Part shown: positions 46,351 through 54,191 of the stretch, piece by piece
Numbering within the stretch: position 1 is the first letter of the stretch
How the letters are laid out: each line of letters starts with the position of its first letter
Origin: Mediterraneibacter butyricigenes
GTDB taxonomy: Bacteria > Bacillota > Clostridia > Lachnospirales > Lachnospiraceae
Reading direction: 5' to 3'
Assembly: GCF_003574295.1 (NCBI RefSeq)
Contig: NZ_BHGK01000001.1
Location: 1,984,001-2,048,000, forward strand
DNA: 64,000 bases
Notes under the pieces: generated by a model
What the model saw: the letters and a program-made list of their open reading frames with translations, nothing else
What the model was told of the DNA's origin: nothing
Database searches by the model: none
Program-made: the position numbers and the translations under genes

Positions 46351-47315
46351 TGCCGTGGATTCCGGAAGAAGAGATCAAACGGGCAAGGGAAATCACCGCC
46401 ATTGAGTACCTGAAGAAATACCAGCCGAACCGCCTGAAAAAATCTTCAGCCAGAAATGAATGGGAGCTGACAGACCACGATAGCTTTAAAATCAACGAGC
46501 TCACCAGCCAGTGGCACTGGAAATCCAGAGATATCGGGGGAACCAGTGCCTTAAATTTCCTGATCCATGTAGATGGGTGTTCCTTTCTGGAGGCAGTGCA
46601 AATGCTGAAAGATGAGTATCCCACCTACATCCCTCCGCCTGTGGAGACAAAGCCCAAAAAGCTGTTTGTCCTGCCGCCAGCCAGCCCGGACTGCCGCAGG
46701 GTGTTCCGATATCTGAAAGAGCGCGGAATCAGTGGAGAGGTCTTACAGCAGTGTGTTCATCTGGGAATCCTCTATGAGAGCCTGCCCTATCACAATGCTG
46801 TGTTCGTAGGCCGGGACGAAAATCAGGTGGCAAGATATGCTTTCCTGCGTGGGATTTACGATGCCAGCGGAAAGGCTTTTAAGATGGAACAGGCTGGAAG
46901 CGAAAAGGCATACGCTTTTTGTGTTCCGGCACAAACAGGATGCAGACGGGTTGCCGTTTATGAAGCCTGTGTGGATGTGCTGGCTCACATGACACTGGAA
47001 CAGGGAAGCCGGGATAAGTACCGTCTGGAGCTTGGCGGGATCAGCGCACCAAAAGAAGGGCAGAGCCAGCGGAGCATGAAAAAGCCGCAGGCATTGGAAC
47101 ATTTTCTGTCCCAGCACCCGGAGATCACCGAGATCGAAGTGTGTACCGACAATGACTTTGCCGGACGGTGGGCGTGTGAACATATCCGAAAAGCCTACGA
47201 GGGAAGCTATCGGATCATCGAGAACCTGCCGGAAATCGAAGGGGCAGACTGGGCAGACATGGCAAAAATGGCTGCCCGTACACCGGAGAAACGGCAGAAT
47301 AGGGAAGCGAGGTGA
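46350..47315 (+). CDS. DUF3991/Toprim domain protein (primase-like)
   Basis: A 321-residue protein with a CHC2-like N-terminal fold lacking the zinc cysteines (about 1-90, DUF3991) and a C-terminal Toprim domain (about 195-300). The Toprim glutamate is in VAVYEACVDVLAH and the aspartates in VCTDNDFAG. It is common in Firmicute ICEs and plasmids and may prime or process DNA during transfer. The ATG overlaps the metK stop by one base. Confidence 0.85.
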   Translation: MPWIPEEEIKRAREITAIEYLKKYQPNRLKKSSARNEWELTDHDSFKINELTSQWHWKSRDIGGTSALNFLIHVDGCSFLEAVQMLKDEYPTYIPPPVETKPKKLFVLPPASPDCRRVFRYLKERGISGEVLQQCVHLGILYESLPYHNAVFVGRDENQVARYAFLRGIYDASGKAFKMEQAGSEKAYAFCVPAQTGCRRVAVYEACVDVLAHMTLEQGSRDKYRLELGGISAPKEGQSQRSMKKPQALEHFLSQHPEITEIEVCTDNDFAGRWACEHIRKAYEGSYRIIENLPEIEGADWADMAKMAARTPEKRQNREAR

Positions 47316-47319
47316 TGCT

Positions 47320-48093
47320 TTGAAAGATAAAATAGAAGTGGAAATGCTGTCACCTCTGATGGCAGAGTTTATTCCGGACTATTCAGATATTGTGGATCTG
47401 GATGATGCGGAGCCATTGGAAGGACCTGACCTGGTGCAGTATCAGACATCCATCGCAGAAAAGGTTGACGAGATCAATCGGCTCGGTATGCCTGACAACC
47501 AGCCATGCAACCTGATCGATTATTTTGACCAAAACAAGGACATTAAGGAAAAAGTGGAACGCATTACAATGGCGGTAAAGGAACAGGAGGGCGTTTTATA
47601 TGGCTGTGCAAACCTGACACTCCGGGAGAATCTGACACCAGAGGAATACCGTGTGGTGGGGCAGTATCTGAGAGGGCAGTACAGCGATGGCTGGGGAGAA
47701 AGTATGGAACAGCGGGAGATCAAGGTAGACGGTGGTGAATTATACTTACATTTCTATGTTGGTGCCGGCTCGGATTTCCAGATACTGGTGAAAGCACCGG
47801 AAAACGGTGTGCAGGAAAAGCAGCCGGAACAAAAGCCGTCCCGTCCAGAACTTAAGCTCTTAGGGCATGACGGAAATATTTTCTCAATCCTTGGGGATGC
47901 CGCAAGACTGCTTAGACGTGCCGGGATGTCCGAACAGGCCAACGAAATGGCGGATCGTGTCCACAAGAGCAGCAATTACTATGAAGCGCTGGGAATCATC
48001 AGCGAATACGTGGAAACCGAGCTGTCGGACCACCGTGAACAGCCCAGAACGCCAAGAAAAGAAACACTGAAAAAAGAGGATACCTGCCGATGA
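47320..48093 (+). CDS. Conserved ICE protein of unknown function, 257 residues
   Basis: I cannot name the family with confidence. It is an acidic soluble protein; the middle (about 75-150) is beta-rich (WGESMEQREIKVDGGELYLHF) and the C-terminal part (about 175-235) is helical with SILGDAARLLRRAGMSEQAN. It is part of the conserved block between the Toprim and methyltransferase genes. The TTG at 47320 behind AGCGAGGTGATGC is the best start; no ATG fits. Confidence 0.7.
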   Translation: MKDKIEVEMLSPLMAEFIPDYSDIVDLDDAEPLEGPDLVQYQTSIAEKVDEINRLGMPDNQPCNLIDYFDQNKDIKEKVERITMAVKEQEGVLYGCANLTLRENLTPEEYRVVGQYLRGQYSDGWGESMEQREIKVDGGELYLHFYVGAGSDFQILVKAPENGVQEKQPEQKPSRPELKLLGHDGNIFSILGDAARLLRRAGMSEQANEMADRVHKSSNYYEALGIISEYVETELSDHREQPRTPRKETLKKEDTCR

Positions 48094-48150
48094 GCAGTTC
48101 CATAAAGAAAAGCACTTCCAGAGAAATCTGGAAAATAAGCGACCGAAAGG

Positions 48151-48972
48151 ATGATGCCTATGGGAAATACCCTGAAACTTGAAGATCTTTTAAAACCGGA
48201 CTGTGTGCCGGATGAGTCTGCCGGAGGGGAGAACTGGCGTATCCTGCATGGAGATACCTTAAAACTGGTCAAAGGATTCCAGCCGGGGATCTTTGATGCA
48301 GTTATAACCGATCCGCCCTATGCGTCCGGGGGAACCAAGCAGAACGAACGCAACCGAACTACCAACCAGAAGTACAGCAGCATGAAAGCAGAAAATGCCC
48401 TGCCGGATTTTGATGGGGATAATAAAGACCAGCGTTCCTGGACCCACTGGATGGCAGAATGGCTGTACGATGTGCGGAAAGCCTGCAAGAGAGGGGCTCC
48501 GATCTGCCTCTTTATTGACTGGAGACAGTATCCGTCCATCACCGATGCCCTCCAGTGGGCAGGGTGGATCTGGAGAGGGACTGCCGTCTGGGACAAGGGG
48601 AACTCCCGTCCGCAGAAAGGCAGATTCCGCCAGCAGGCAGAATATATTGTATGGGGAAGCAACGGACCGATGCCGATCAACCGCCCGGTGTCCTGCCTTC
48701 CGGGTGTGTTCCGTTATGGGAATCCCCAGAACCGCATCCATGTGACAGAAAAGCCGCTCCAGCTGATGAAGGATGTCATCCAGATCTGTGAGCCGGGCGG
48801 CCTGATCTTAGACCCGTTTGCCGGAGCTGGTACTACCATCCTTGCGGCGGCAGAGTCGGGGTTTCAGGCAGTCGGCATTGAAGTGACCGATGCGTATTAT
48901 AAGCTGGGAAGCGACCGTGTCCGCATTGCACTGGAAGCTGGGGAAGAAGCGGAAAACAAAGAACCACAGTAG
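48151..48972 (+). CDS. DNA methyltransferase, DPPY-first (beta) order
   Basis: A 273-residue amino-methyltransferase. The catalytic DPPY (about 53-56) comes before the SAM-binding FAGAGTT (about 223-229), the order of beta-class adenine-N6 or cytosine-N4 enzymes. The short target region lies between. No endonuclease partner is seen, so it is probably an orphan that protects the element. It may start at 48151 or at ATG 48160; GAAAGG lies just before. A second methyltransferase is at 34996. Confidence 0.9.
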   Translation: MMPMGNTLKLEDLLKPDCVPDESAGGENWRILHGDTLKLVKGFQPGIFDAVITDPPYASGGTKQNERNRTTNQKYSSMKAENALPDFDGDNKDQRSWTHWMAEWLYDVRKACKRGAPICLFIDWRQYPSITDALQWAGWIWRGTAVWDKGNSRPQKGRFRQQAEYIVWGSNGPMPINRPVSCLPGVFRYGNPQNRIHVTEKPLQLMKDVIQICEPGGLILDPFAGAGTTILAAAESGFQAVGIEVTDAYYKLGSDRVRIALEAGEEAENKEPQ

Positions 48973-49111
48973 CCGGATGTCTGGCAGACATCTGAAAAAG
49001 AGAAGAAAAGAATCCAGATGTCCACAAGACATCCACAGAGCGGAATGCTTTGTGGGTGTTTCTTTTTGGAAAAACGCCGGGCAGAGGAAACCTGTCCGGC
49101 CAGGAAAGGAG

Positions 49112-49444
49112 ATGGTCGTATTGGAACAGGCACTTGCTTATGTCTGCTGTTCTGCAGAAGAAGGAAAGACCAAAGTACAGCGGTACTGCCGGAAGATCTA
49201 CGAACTGGGATATGTGCCGATCTGCTCGCAGTACAGCTTTTCCCCATTCCTTGATGACGGGGATGCAGAGGATATGCAGGCCATGCGGAGAATGTCCCAC
49301 CAGATCTTAAGGCGGTGCAGGATGGTGGTTGTCTGCGGAAAAGAGACCACCGGGACGATGAACACGGAGATCAGCATGGCTGACAGACTCCATATCATCT
49401 GTACCACACTGGATGGGTTGAGCAAAATCAAGGAAAATGAATGA
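49112..49444 (+). CDS. DUF4406/DUF7768-like small protein
   Basis: A 110-residue Rossmann-like protein resembling the nucleoside 2-deoxyribosyltransferase-like DUF4406 group: LAYVCCSAE at the first strand, a central YVPICSQYSF, and MVVVCGKETTGTMNTEI at the late loop. The function in ICEs is unknown. The ATG at 49112 follows GGAAAGGAG. The frame is open back to 48977, but the ribosome site favours the short form. Confidence 0.72.
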   Translation: MVVLEQALAYVCCSAEEGKTKVQRYCRKIYELGYVPICSQYSFSPFLDDGDAEDMQAMRRMSHQILRRCRMVVVCGKETTGTMNTEISMADRLHIICTTLDGLSKIKENE

Positions 49445-49563
49445 TTCAGAAAAACGACTGGTTCAGAGGGGACGAAACCGGATGCGACTGGTTTTGCAAG
49501 CATAGCGTTTGGATATCCAAACGCACTTTGGGGAGAACCCCAATCCCCCATACCGAGCCGTAA
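49441..49563 (+). CDS. Possible small gene overlapping the oriT-like site
   Basis: A 40-codon frame begins at an ATG overlapping the upstream stop (ATGA) and ends at 49563. It contains CDWFCKHSVWISKRT and TPIPHTEP. It may be real and coupled, or a chance frame across an oriT-like site. I recognise no family. Confidence 0.3.
   Translation: MIQKNDWFRGDETGCDWFCKHSVWISKRTLGRTPIPHTEP
49505..49543. promoter_or_regulatory. Candidate origin of transfer (oriT)
   Basis: GCGTTTGGATATCCAAACGC (49505-49524) is a perfect 20-base palindrome, followed four bases on by TTGGGG-AGAA-CCCCAA (49528-49543). It lacks a T-tract, so it is not a terminator. It lies about 550 bases before mobC and 860 before the relaxase gene. 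A palindrome followed by a short hairpin near the mobilisation genes fits an oriT; the nick site is not identified. Confidence 0.55.
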
Positions 49564-49586
49564 ACAGACGAAAGGAGAACGAAAAA

Positions 49587-49964
49587 ATGTTGGGATTTAT
49601 ACTTGGCACAATGACCGGAGGAGTAATGGGCGTTTTTGCAATGTGTCTTTTCATAGCTGGAAAACGTGAGGATGAGGCACTGGAGCGGTGCCGGATGAAA
49701 CCAAAGGAGATCATTGACCACGGCGTGTGCATCTGTTTTGTAAACAGCCAGGGAGAGGAACTGTTCCGTCTGGCAGACGGGGAAAGCCTTGTGCAGAATG
49801 CCCCAAATGGAGAGCGGAACGTATCCACCTGCCACTATCTGGATGCCGATTCTGCTATGATTGATGGGAAAAAATGGAACCTCCTGGAATTCGCAAAAGA
49901 GATGGAAAAGAGAGGGATCATGTTCGCCCCGATGGAGCTGTGCCAGGTATCGGAAAGGGGGTGA
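49587..49964 (+). CDS. DUF3789-like membrane-anchored ICE protein
   Basis: A 125-residue protein with one N-terminal membrane helix (about 3-24, LGTMTGGVMGVFAMCLF) that resembles short DUF3789 proteins of Firmicute ICEs, fused to a soluble part of about 95 residues of unknown role. AAAGGAGAACGAAAAA precedes the ATG. It is in line with the small hydrophobic peptide and mobC. Confidence 0.65.
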   Translation: MLGFILGTMTGGVMGVFAMCLFIAGKREDEALERCRMKPKEIIDHGVCICFVNSQGEELFRLADGESLVQNAPNGERNVSTCHYLDADSAMIDGKKWNLLEFAKEMEKRGIMFAPMELCQVSERG

Positions 49965-49971
49965 GGCCCAT

Positions 49972-50052
49972 ATGAAGAAAAAGATCATTGCTGCAGCGGT
50001 AGCCATCGGCGTCCTGGCAGGTTTCCTGATCTGGAAAAATCGTGAAATGTAA
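49972..50052 (+). CDS. 26-residue single-helix membrane peptide
   Basis: The frame from ATG 49972 has a strong ribosome site (GAAAGGGGGTGAGGCCCAT). It encodes MKKKII, a hydrophobic helix of about 15 residues and WKNREM. Tight spacing (7 bases after the upstream gene) supports it as a real gene. Function unknown; it could tether or regulate a transfer protein. Confidence 0.6.
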   Translation: MKKKIIAAAVAIGVLAGFLIWKNREM

Positions 50053-50090
50053 TGACGCAACCAATAACCCGTTGGAAAGCAGGTGAAGAG

Positions 50091-50399
50091 ATGAGAAAAA
50101 GGAACCATGTGATACCAGTCCGCCTCAATGCAAAAGAGCTGCGTTTTCTGGAAGAGCAGGTAGAAAAAAGCGGCCTGTCCCGTGAGGAATACATCCGTTC
50201 CATTGTCATGGGTGGCGAAGTCCGGGCAAGACCCTGTGAGCATCATACGGAGCTTTTGCGGAAAATATCCGGTCTGTGCAACAACGCCAATCAGCTTGCC
50301 CATGTAGCCAACGGCTGTGGGATGGCCGGGGAAGAGAGTATCCGGGAAATGCTCCGCATGACGAAAGAGACATGGAGGCTGGTCAAAGAGGAATGGTAG
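50091..50399 (+). CDS. mobC: MobC-family relaxosome accessory protein
   Basis: A 102-residue protein with an N-terminal RHH-like part (VIPVRLNAKELRFLEEQV) and the MobC helical domain (LCNNANQLAHVANG, about 60-75). MobC binds near oriT and helps the relaxase melt the nick site. The ATG at 50091 follows AGCAGGTGAAGAG. It precedes the relaxase by three bases. The candidate oriT lies about 550 bases upstream. Confidence 0.87.
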   Translation: MRKRNHVIPVRLNAKELRFLEEQVEKSGLSREEYIRSIVMGGEVRARPCEHHTELLRKISGLCNNANQLAHVANGCGMAGEESIREMLRMTKETWRLVKEEW

Positions 50400-50402
50400 C
50401 CG

Positions 50403-51692
50403 ATGGCATACACCAGTATCATCCCGGTCAGCCGTCTGGACAATTCCATCACGTACATCCGAAACAAGGATAAGACCACCAAGAAAGGGCAGAGTGCCGG
50501 CTCTCTGGAAGAAGCCATCGATTACGCCATGAATCGGGACAAGACGGAGCGTTCCGTTTTTGAGGATGCCATCGGCTGCGTCTGTGAGACTGCCTATCAA
50601 GATATGGTAGCTACGAAGAAACGATACCACAAGATGGACGGAGTACAGGGGTACCATCTGGTGCAGAGCTTTGTCAAAGGGGAAGTCACCCCGGAGCTTG
50701 CTCACCAGATCGGCATGGAAATGGCAGAAAGGCTCCTTCAGGGAAAATACGAAGCAGTCATCACCACCCATCTGAATACGGAGCATTACCACAACCACAT
50801 CGTGTTTAATTCCGTGAGCATGGAAGATGGGAAAAAGTACCACAGCAACAGCAGGAGTTACTATGAGGATGTAAGGAAAGCTTCGGATGCCTTATGCCTG
50901 AAATACGGCTTATCTGTCATCGAACCGAAAAACGGCAAAGGGAAATCCTATGCACAGTGGATGGCAGAACAGGACGGAAAGCCGACCTGGAGAACCTCGA
51001 TCCGTCTGGACATCCGGGATGCTGTGGCAGAGAGCTTCACATGGAAACAGTTTCTGGAACAGATGAAGCAGAGGGGATACCAGTGGAAGCTGAACCGGAA
51101 GTACATTGCATTAAAAGCACCGGGGATGGAACGGTATATCCGTCTGCGGAGCCTTGGGAAGCATTACTCGGAAGAGAGCATCCGGCAGTGGATCTTGCAG
51201 CCCAAGAGCAGGATACCTGCTGGAAAAGAAGGAGATTTCAGATCCCCGAAAAAGAAGTTAAAAGGGATACAGGCCCTGTACTATTCCTATCTGTACCAGA
51301 TGGGTGCCCTAAAGCAGAAGCCGAAAAGGATTTCCCCGGTGCTCCGGGCAGACATCCGAAAACTGGATGCCAGGATCGAGCAGATGGAATTTCTACAGAA
51401 GCATCAGATCACTACCCGTGAAGAGCTACTCGCCTACCGCACATCGTTGGAAGAGAGGGTACAGGCACTCACGAAAGAGCGGAAGCGGCTCTACCGGAGC
51501 GAACCGGACAGTGTCAGGATCGGTCAGATCACCGAAGAACTGAAGCCACTTCGAAAGGATATCCGCATTTGTATCCGGATCGAACAGCAGTCCCAGGAGA
51601 TGGAAGAAAAGATGCGTCTGGCAGAGCAGATCCAGAGACAGGAAGAAGAACAGACGGAGAAAAACAGAAAACCGAGAACAGAAAGCAGGTGA
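50403..51692 (+). CDS. MOBP-type relaxase
   Basis: The DNA-nicking transesterase of conjugation, 429 residues. The three-histidine metal motif appears as HLNTEHYHNHIVF (about 121-133), and an N-terminal tyrosine (YIRNKDKT or nearby) would attack DNA. The rest is helical with a glutamine- and glutamate-rich C-terminus. It works with MobC and the VirD4 coupling protein. Starts three bases after mobC. Confidence 0.92.
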   Translation: MAYTSIIPVSRLDNSITYIRNKDKTTKKGQSAGSLEEAIDYAMNRDKTERSVFEDAIGCVCETAYQDMVATKKRYHKMDGVQGYHLVQSFVKGEVTPELAHQIGMEMAERLLQGKYEAVITTHLNTEHYHNHIVFNSVSMEDGKKYHSNSRSYYEDVRKASDALCLKYGLSVIEPKNGKGKSYAQWMAEQDGKPTWRTSIRLDIRDAVAESFTWKQFLEQMKQRGYQWKLNRKYIALKAPGMERYIRLRSLGKHYSEESIRQWILQPKSRIPAGKEGDFRSPKKKLKGIQALYYSYLYQMGALKQKPKRISPVLRADIRKLDARIEQMEFLQKHQITTREELLAYRTSLEERVQALTKERKRLYRSEPDSVRIGQITEELKPLRKDIRICIRIEQQSQEMEEKMRLAEQIQRQEEEQTEKNRKPRTESR

Positions 51693-51697
51693 ACAAC

Positions 51698-52534
51698 ATG
51701 AATTATGGAGGCGATGCGGCGGACCAGATCGTCCGGTATTCCCTGGACGGCGTGGACCACGGGCTCAGGCTTTCGGGTACGCTGGCAAAGCATCTGGCGG
51801 TATTTGTTGCCGCCGTATTAAAAGACCAGAAGAAAACGAGGGGCAAGACCAGAATGGTGCGGATGTTAAAGGAGAACAAGCCATTGAAGTTCTTCACTGT
51901 GCCATCTGACCGCCTGCGTGAATTCTGCAGTGAGGGCAGGAAACGAGGACTGCTCTATGTGATCATCCGGGATAAAAAGAACCCGGAGATGAGCGAGGTC
52001 ATGGTCTTTGCCGATGATGCAGCCAAAGTCAACCGTGTCATGGATAAGATGAACCTTGATTTTGTAAGGAGCGAAGTCGGGGAAGCTGTCCATGAGGTAA
52101 CCGCCGGAATGGAAGCACCGGAAACCGAAGCAGTACAGGAAACTGTGCAGATGCCAGAGGGCGAGGTGCAGTTTGAAATCAGCGATCTGGACGAAGCATT
52201 CCAGGTCGGTGACATGGACTTTTCTGAAGAGGAAAAGAACCAGAATCATCCCGAAAAGGAGTTTTCCGAACCGGAAAATTTTATCCCGGTGCAGGAAGAG
52301 GGGGAAGAGAATCTGTCCGGCTCTTCCTTGCACAGCAGAAATATTTCTACCGGGCAGGAAAAAGGGACTGATGCAGGGCAGAGGGAACAGGAGCGTCCCA
52401 GTGTCCGCCGGGAGCTGGAGAACATCAAACGGGAGAAAGCAGAGGAATCCCAGAAGCGGAGCCGGGAAAAGAACCGTGGACCAAGGAAAACGCAGAAGAA
52501 AGCAAGAAATAAACGAAAGGTGAAAGCGAGGTAG
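51698..52534 (+). CDS. PcfB/DUF3801 family protein
   Basis: A 278-residue protein with the PcfB-type (DUF3801) N-terminal domain (about 1-130), including LAKHLAVFVAAVLKDQK and KFFTVPSDRLREF, and a long acidic then basic disordered tail ending RNKRKVKAR. PcfB of pCF10 helps present the relaxosome to the coupling protein. The ATG at 51698 follows AGCAGGTGAACAAC. It lies between the relaxase and the ArdC-like gene, in the expected position. Confidence 0.86.
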   Translation: MNYGGDAADQIVRYSLDGVDHGLRLSGTLAKHLAVFVAAVLKDQKKTRGKTRMVRMLKENKPLKFFTVPSDRLREFCSEGRKRGLLYVIIRDKKNPEMSEVMVFADDAAKVNRVMDKMNLDFVRSEVGEAVHEVTAGMEAPETEAVQETVQMPEGEVQFEISDLDEAFQVGDMDFSEEEKNQNHPEKEFSEPENFIPVQEEGEENLSGSSLHSRNISTGQEKGTDAGQREQERPSVRRELENIKREKAEESQKRSREKNRGPRKTQKKARNKRKVKAR

Positions 52535-52537
52535 GAG

Positions 52538-53476
52538 ATGGACCTGACAAAATTTTTAGGGCAGGACTCGCAGGAGCAGTCCGCCCAGCGGTTATCGAAA
52601 GAAGAATATGCCGCACAGAAAAAGCAGGAGAGGGAAGAAATCTGGGGTATGATCGATGGAAAGGCACAGGAGGTCTTCCAGAATGGGGACTCCTTAAAAG
52701 GATTCCTTGATTTTATGGGACGGTGCAAGCCGCAGAGGACAGACAACCTGTTCCTGCTTTATGCACAGAATCCGGAGATCCGGCAGGTCAAGACCTTTGA
52801 AAAATGGAAGGAAGAAGGCAAGGTAGTCAAGACCGGAAGCAAGGGATACAACTTCATTGTCGGACAGGAATATGAAAAGGACGGTGTCATCCAGCAGGGG
52901 TACTCCATCCAGAAAGCCTATGACATCAGCCAGATCCGTACCAAGCAGCCGGAAGAGGCAGAGCCAAAGCCGATGGACCAGCTGATGGAAGCACTGCTGA
53001 CCGACAGCGAGGTACGGATTCAGATCGCAGACAATCTGCCGGATAAGGTACAGGCACAGTACATCCCGAACAAGCGGACGATCTATGTCCGAAATGGCAT
53101 GAGCGAAAATGCAACGTTCCATTCCATCAGCCGGGAGCTGGCCTGTGCATCCCTTGACCATCACGATGGAAGCTACAGCCGGGCAGGGGTATCGGCACAG
53201 GCCTATTGTGCGGCGTATGTGACAGCACAGAAATACGGCGTGGATGTCTCCGGTTTTTCCTTTGACAAGGTATGCCAGATGCAGGCATTCGGACAGAAAG
53301 ATCCGAAAGAACTCCGCTCCTTTATCCAGGATGTAAAGAGTGCAGCCTATTCCATTGGCAAGCAGGTAGACCGCAGCCTTGGCAAAAGCGAGCAGGAATT
53401 TATGACCGATGAATTTGCCATCCCGGAGGAAAAAACGGAGAAACCTGCCAAGAGTAAAAAGTCTCCGGAACGCTGA
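52538..53476 (+). CDS. ArdC-like antirestriction protein with altered metal site
   Basis: A 312-residue protein with an ArdC-like single-strand DNA-binding N-terminal domain (about 60-140, LFLLYAQNPEIRQVKTFEKW) and a zincin-like C-terminal domain. The place of the HExxH zinc site reads HSISRELACASL, so the metalloprotease function seems lost. ArdC-type proteins shield incoming single-stranded DNA from restriction. It starts three bases after PcfB. Confidence 0.78.
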   Translation: MDLTKFLGQDSQEQSAQRLSKEEYAAQKKQEREEIWGMIDGKAQEVFQNGDSLKGFLDFMGRCKPQRTDNLFLLYAQNPEIRQVKTFEKWKEEGKVVKTGSKGYNFIVGQEYEKDGVIQQGYSIQKAYDISQIRTKQPEEAEPKPMDQLMEALLTDSEVRIQIADNLPDKVQAQYIPNKRTIYVRNGMSENATFHSISRELACASLDHHDGSYSRAGVSAQAYCAAYVTAQKYGVDVSGFSFDKVCQMQAFGQKDPKELRSFIQDVKSAAYSIGKQVDRSLGKSEQEFMTDEFAIPEEKTEKPAKSKKSPER

Positions 53477-53571
53477 TAAAAAGGGGCTTTTCCGGCTCTT
53501 TTGCAGTAGCTTTCCGGGAGGAAGTGTGGTATGTTGTGGTTGAGAAAAAGAGGAAAAAAGGAGGCTCGCCT

Positions 53572-53886
53572 ATGACAAGAATGCGATATGTAAAGATGGA
53601 CCGGATCATGAACCACATGCTGATCCATGCACTCCGGGAAGTGTTCCGGCAGGAAAAAGAACAGGGGCTTCCGGTGGATACCACACGGGATCTGGTTCTG
53701 AAGCTGGCAGAGCAGGAAGAGGGAAAGCTCTACCTGACAGAAGCCGAACACAGCAAATCCGTGGAAGCCTTAAACCAGCTCCGGGACACATACCTGAAAA
53801 ACGGACGCTATTCCGATGGGATCGACAGCGTCCTGTTAAAGATCATGAAATCCAGATACCGCCCATACCGTGGAAGGGGAAGATGA
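53572..53886 (+). CDS. Small ICE protein of unknown function, 104 residues
   Basis: A soluble, helical and basic protein with no recognised family. The C-terminal SRYRPYRGRGR suggests nucleic-acid contact. The ATG at 53572 follows AAAAAGGAGGCTCGCCT. It sits between the ArdC-like and DUF4314 genes in the conserved transfer region. Confidence 0.68.
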   Translation: MTRMRYVKMDRIMNHMLIHALREVFRQEKEQGLPVDTTRDLVLKLAEQEEGKLYLTEAEHSKSVEALNQLRDTYLKNGRYSDGIDSVLLKIMKSRYRPYRGRGR

Positions 53887-53895
53887 AGAAAGGAT

Positions 53896-54168
53896 GTGGT
53901 ACAAATATACAGAAATATGACACAAGAAAGAATAGAAGCCATGCGGAGAAGATATCCGCCGGGAACCGAGGTCACGCTTAACAGCATGGAGGGGGAGAGC
54001 CACATGCCACCCGGCTTAAAAGGTAAGGTGGATATGGTAGACGATGCAGGGCAGATCCACGTAAACTGGGAGAATGGAAGCAGTCTTGCCCTCGTTCCGG
54101 GAGTGGACAGCTTCAACATTACGGACCTGCCAAGAGCAGAGAGGCCCAAACAGCAGCAATCCCGGTAA
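53896..54168 (+). CDS. DUF4314 family protein
   Basis: A 90-residue protein with an SH3-like beta barrel: GTEVTLNSMEG, GLKGKVDMVDDAGQIHVNWENG and VPGVDSF, the usual DUF4314 pattern. Function unknown, but it regularly accompanies VirD4 in these ICEs. GTG 53896 or ATG 53917 could be the start. Confidence 0.82.
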   Translation: MVQIYRNMTQERIEAMRRRYPPGTEVTLNSMEGESHMPPGLKGKVDMVDDAGQIHVNWENGSSLALVPGVDSFNITDLPRAERPKQQQSR

Positions 54169-54191
54169 CAAACAGCCGGAAGTCAGACTGG

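Noticed and set aside
48890-49111. N-terminal extension of the DUF4406-like gene
   Set aside because: Basic low-quality sequence across the gap after the methyltransferase; the ribosome site supports the start at 49112.
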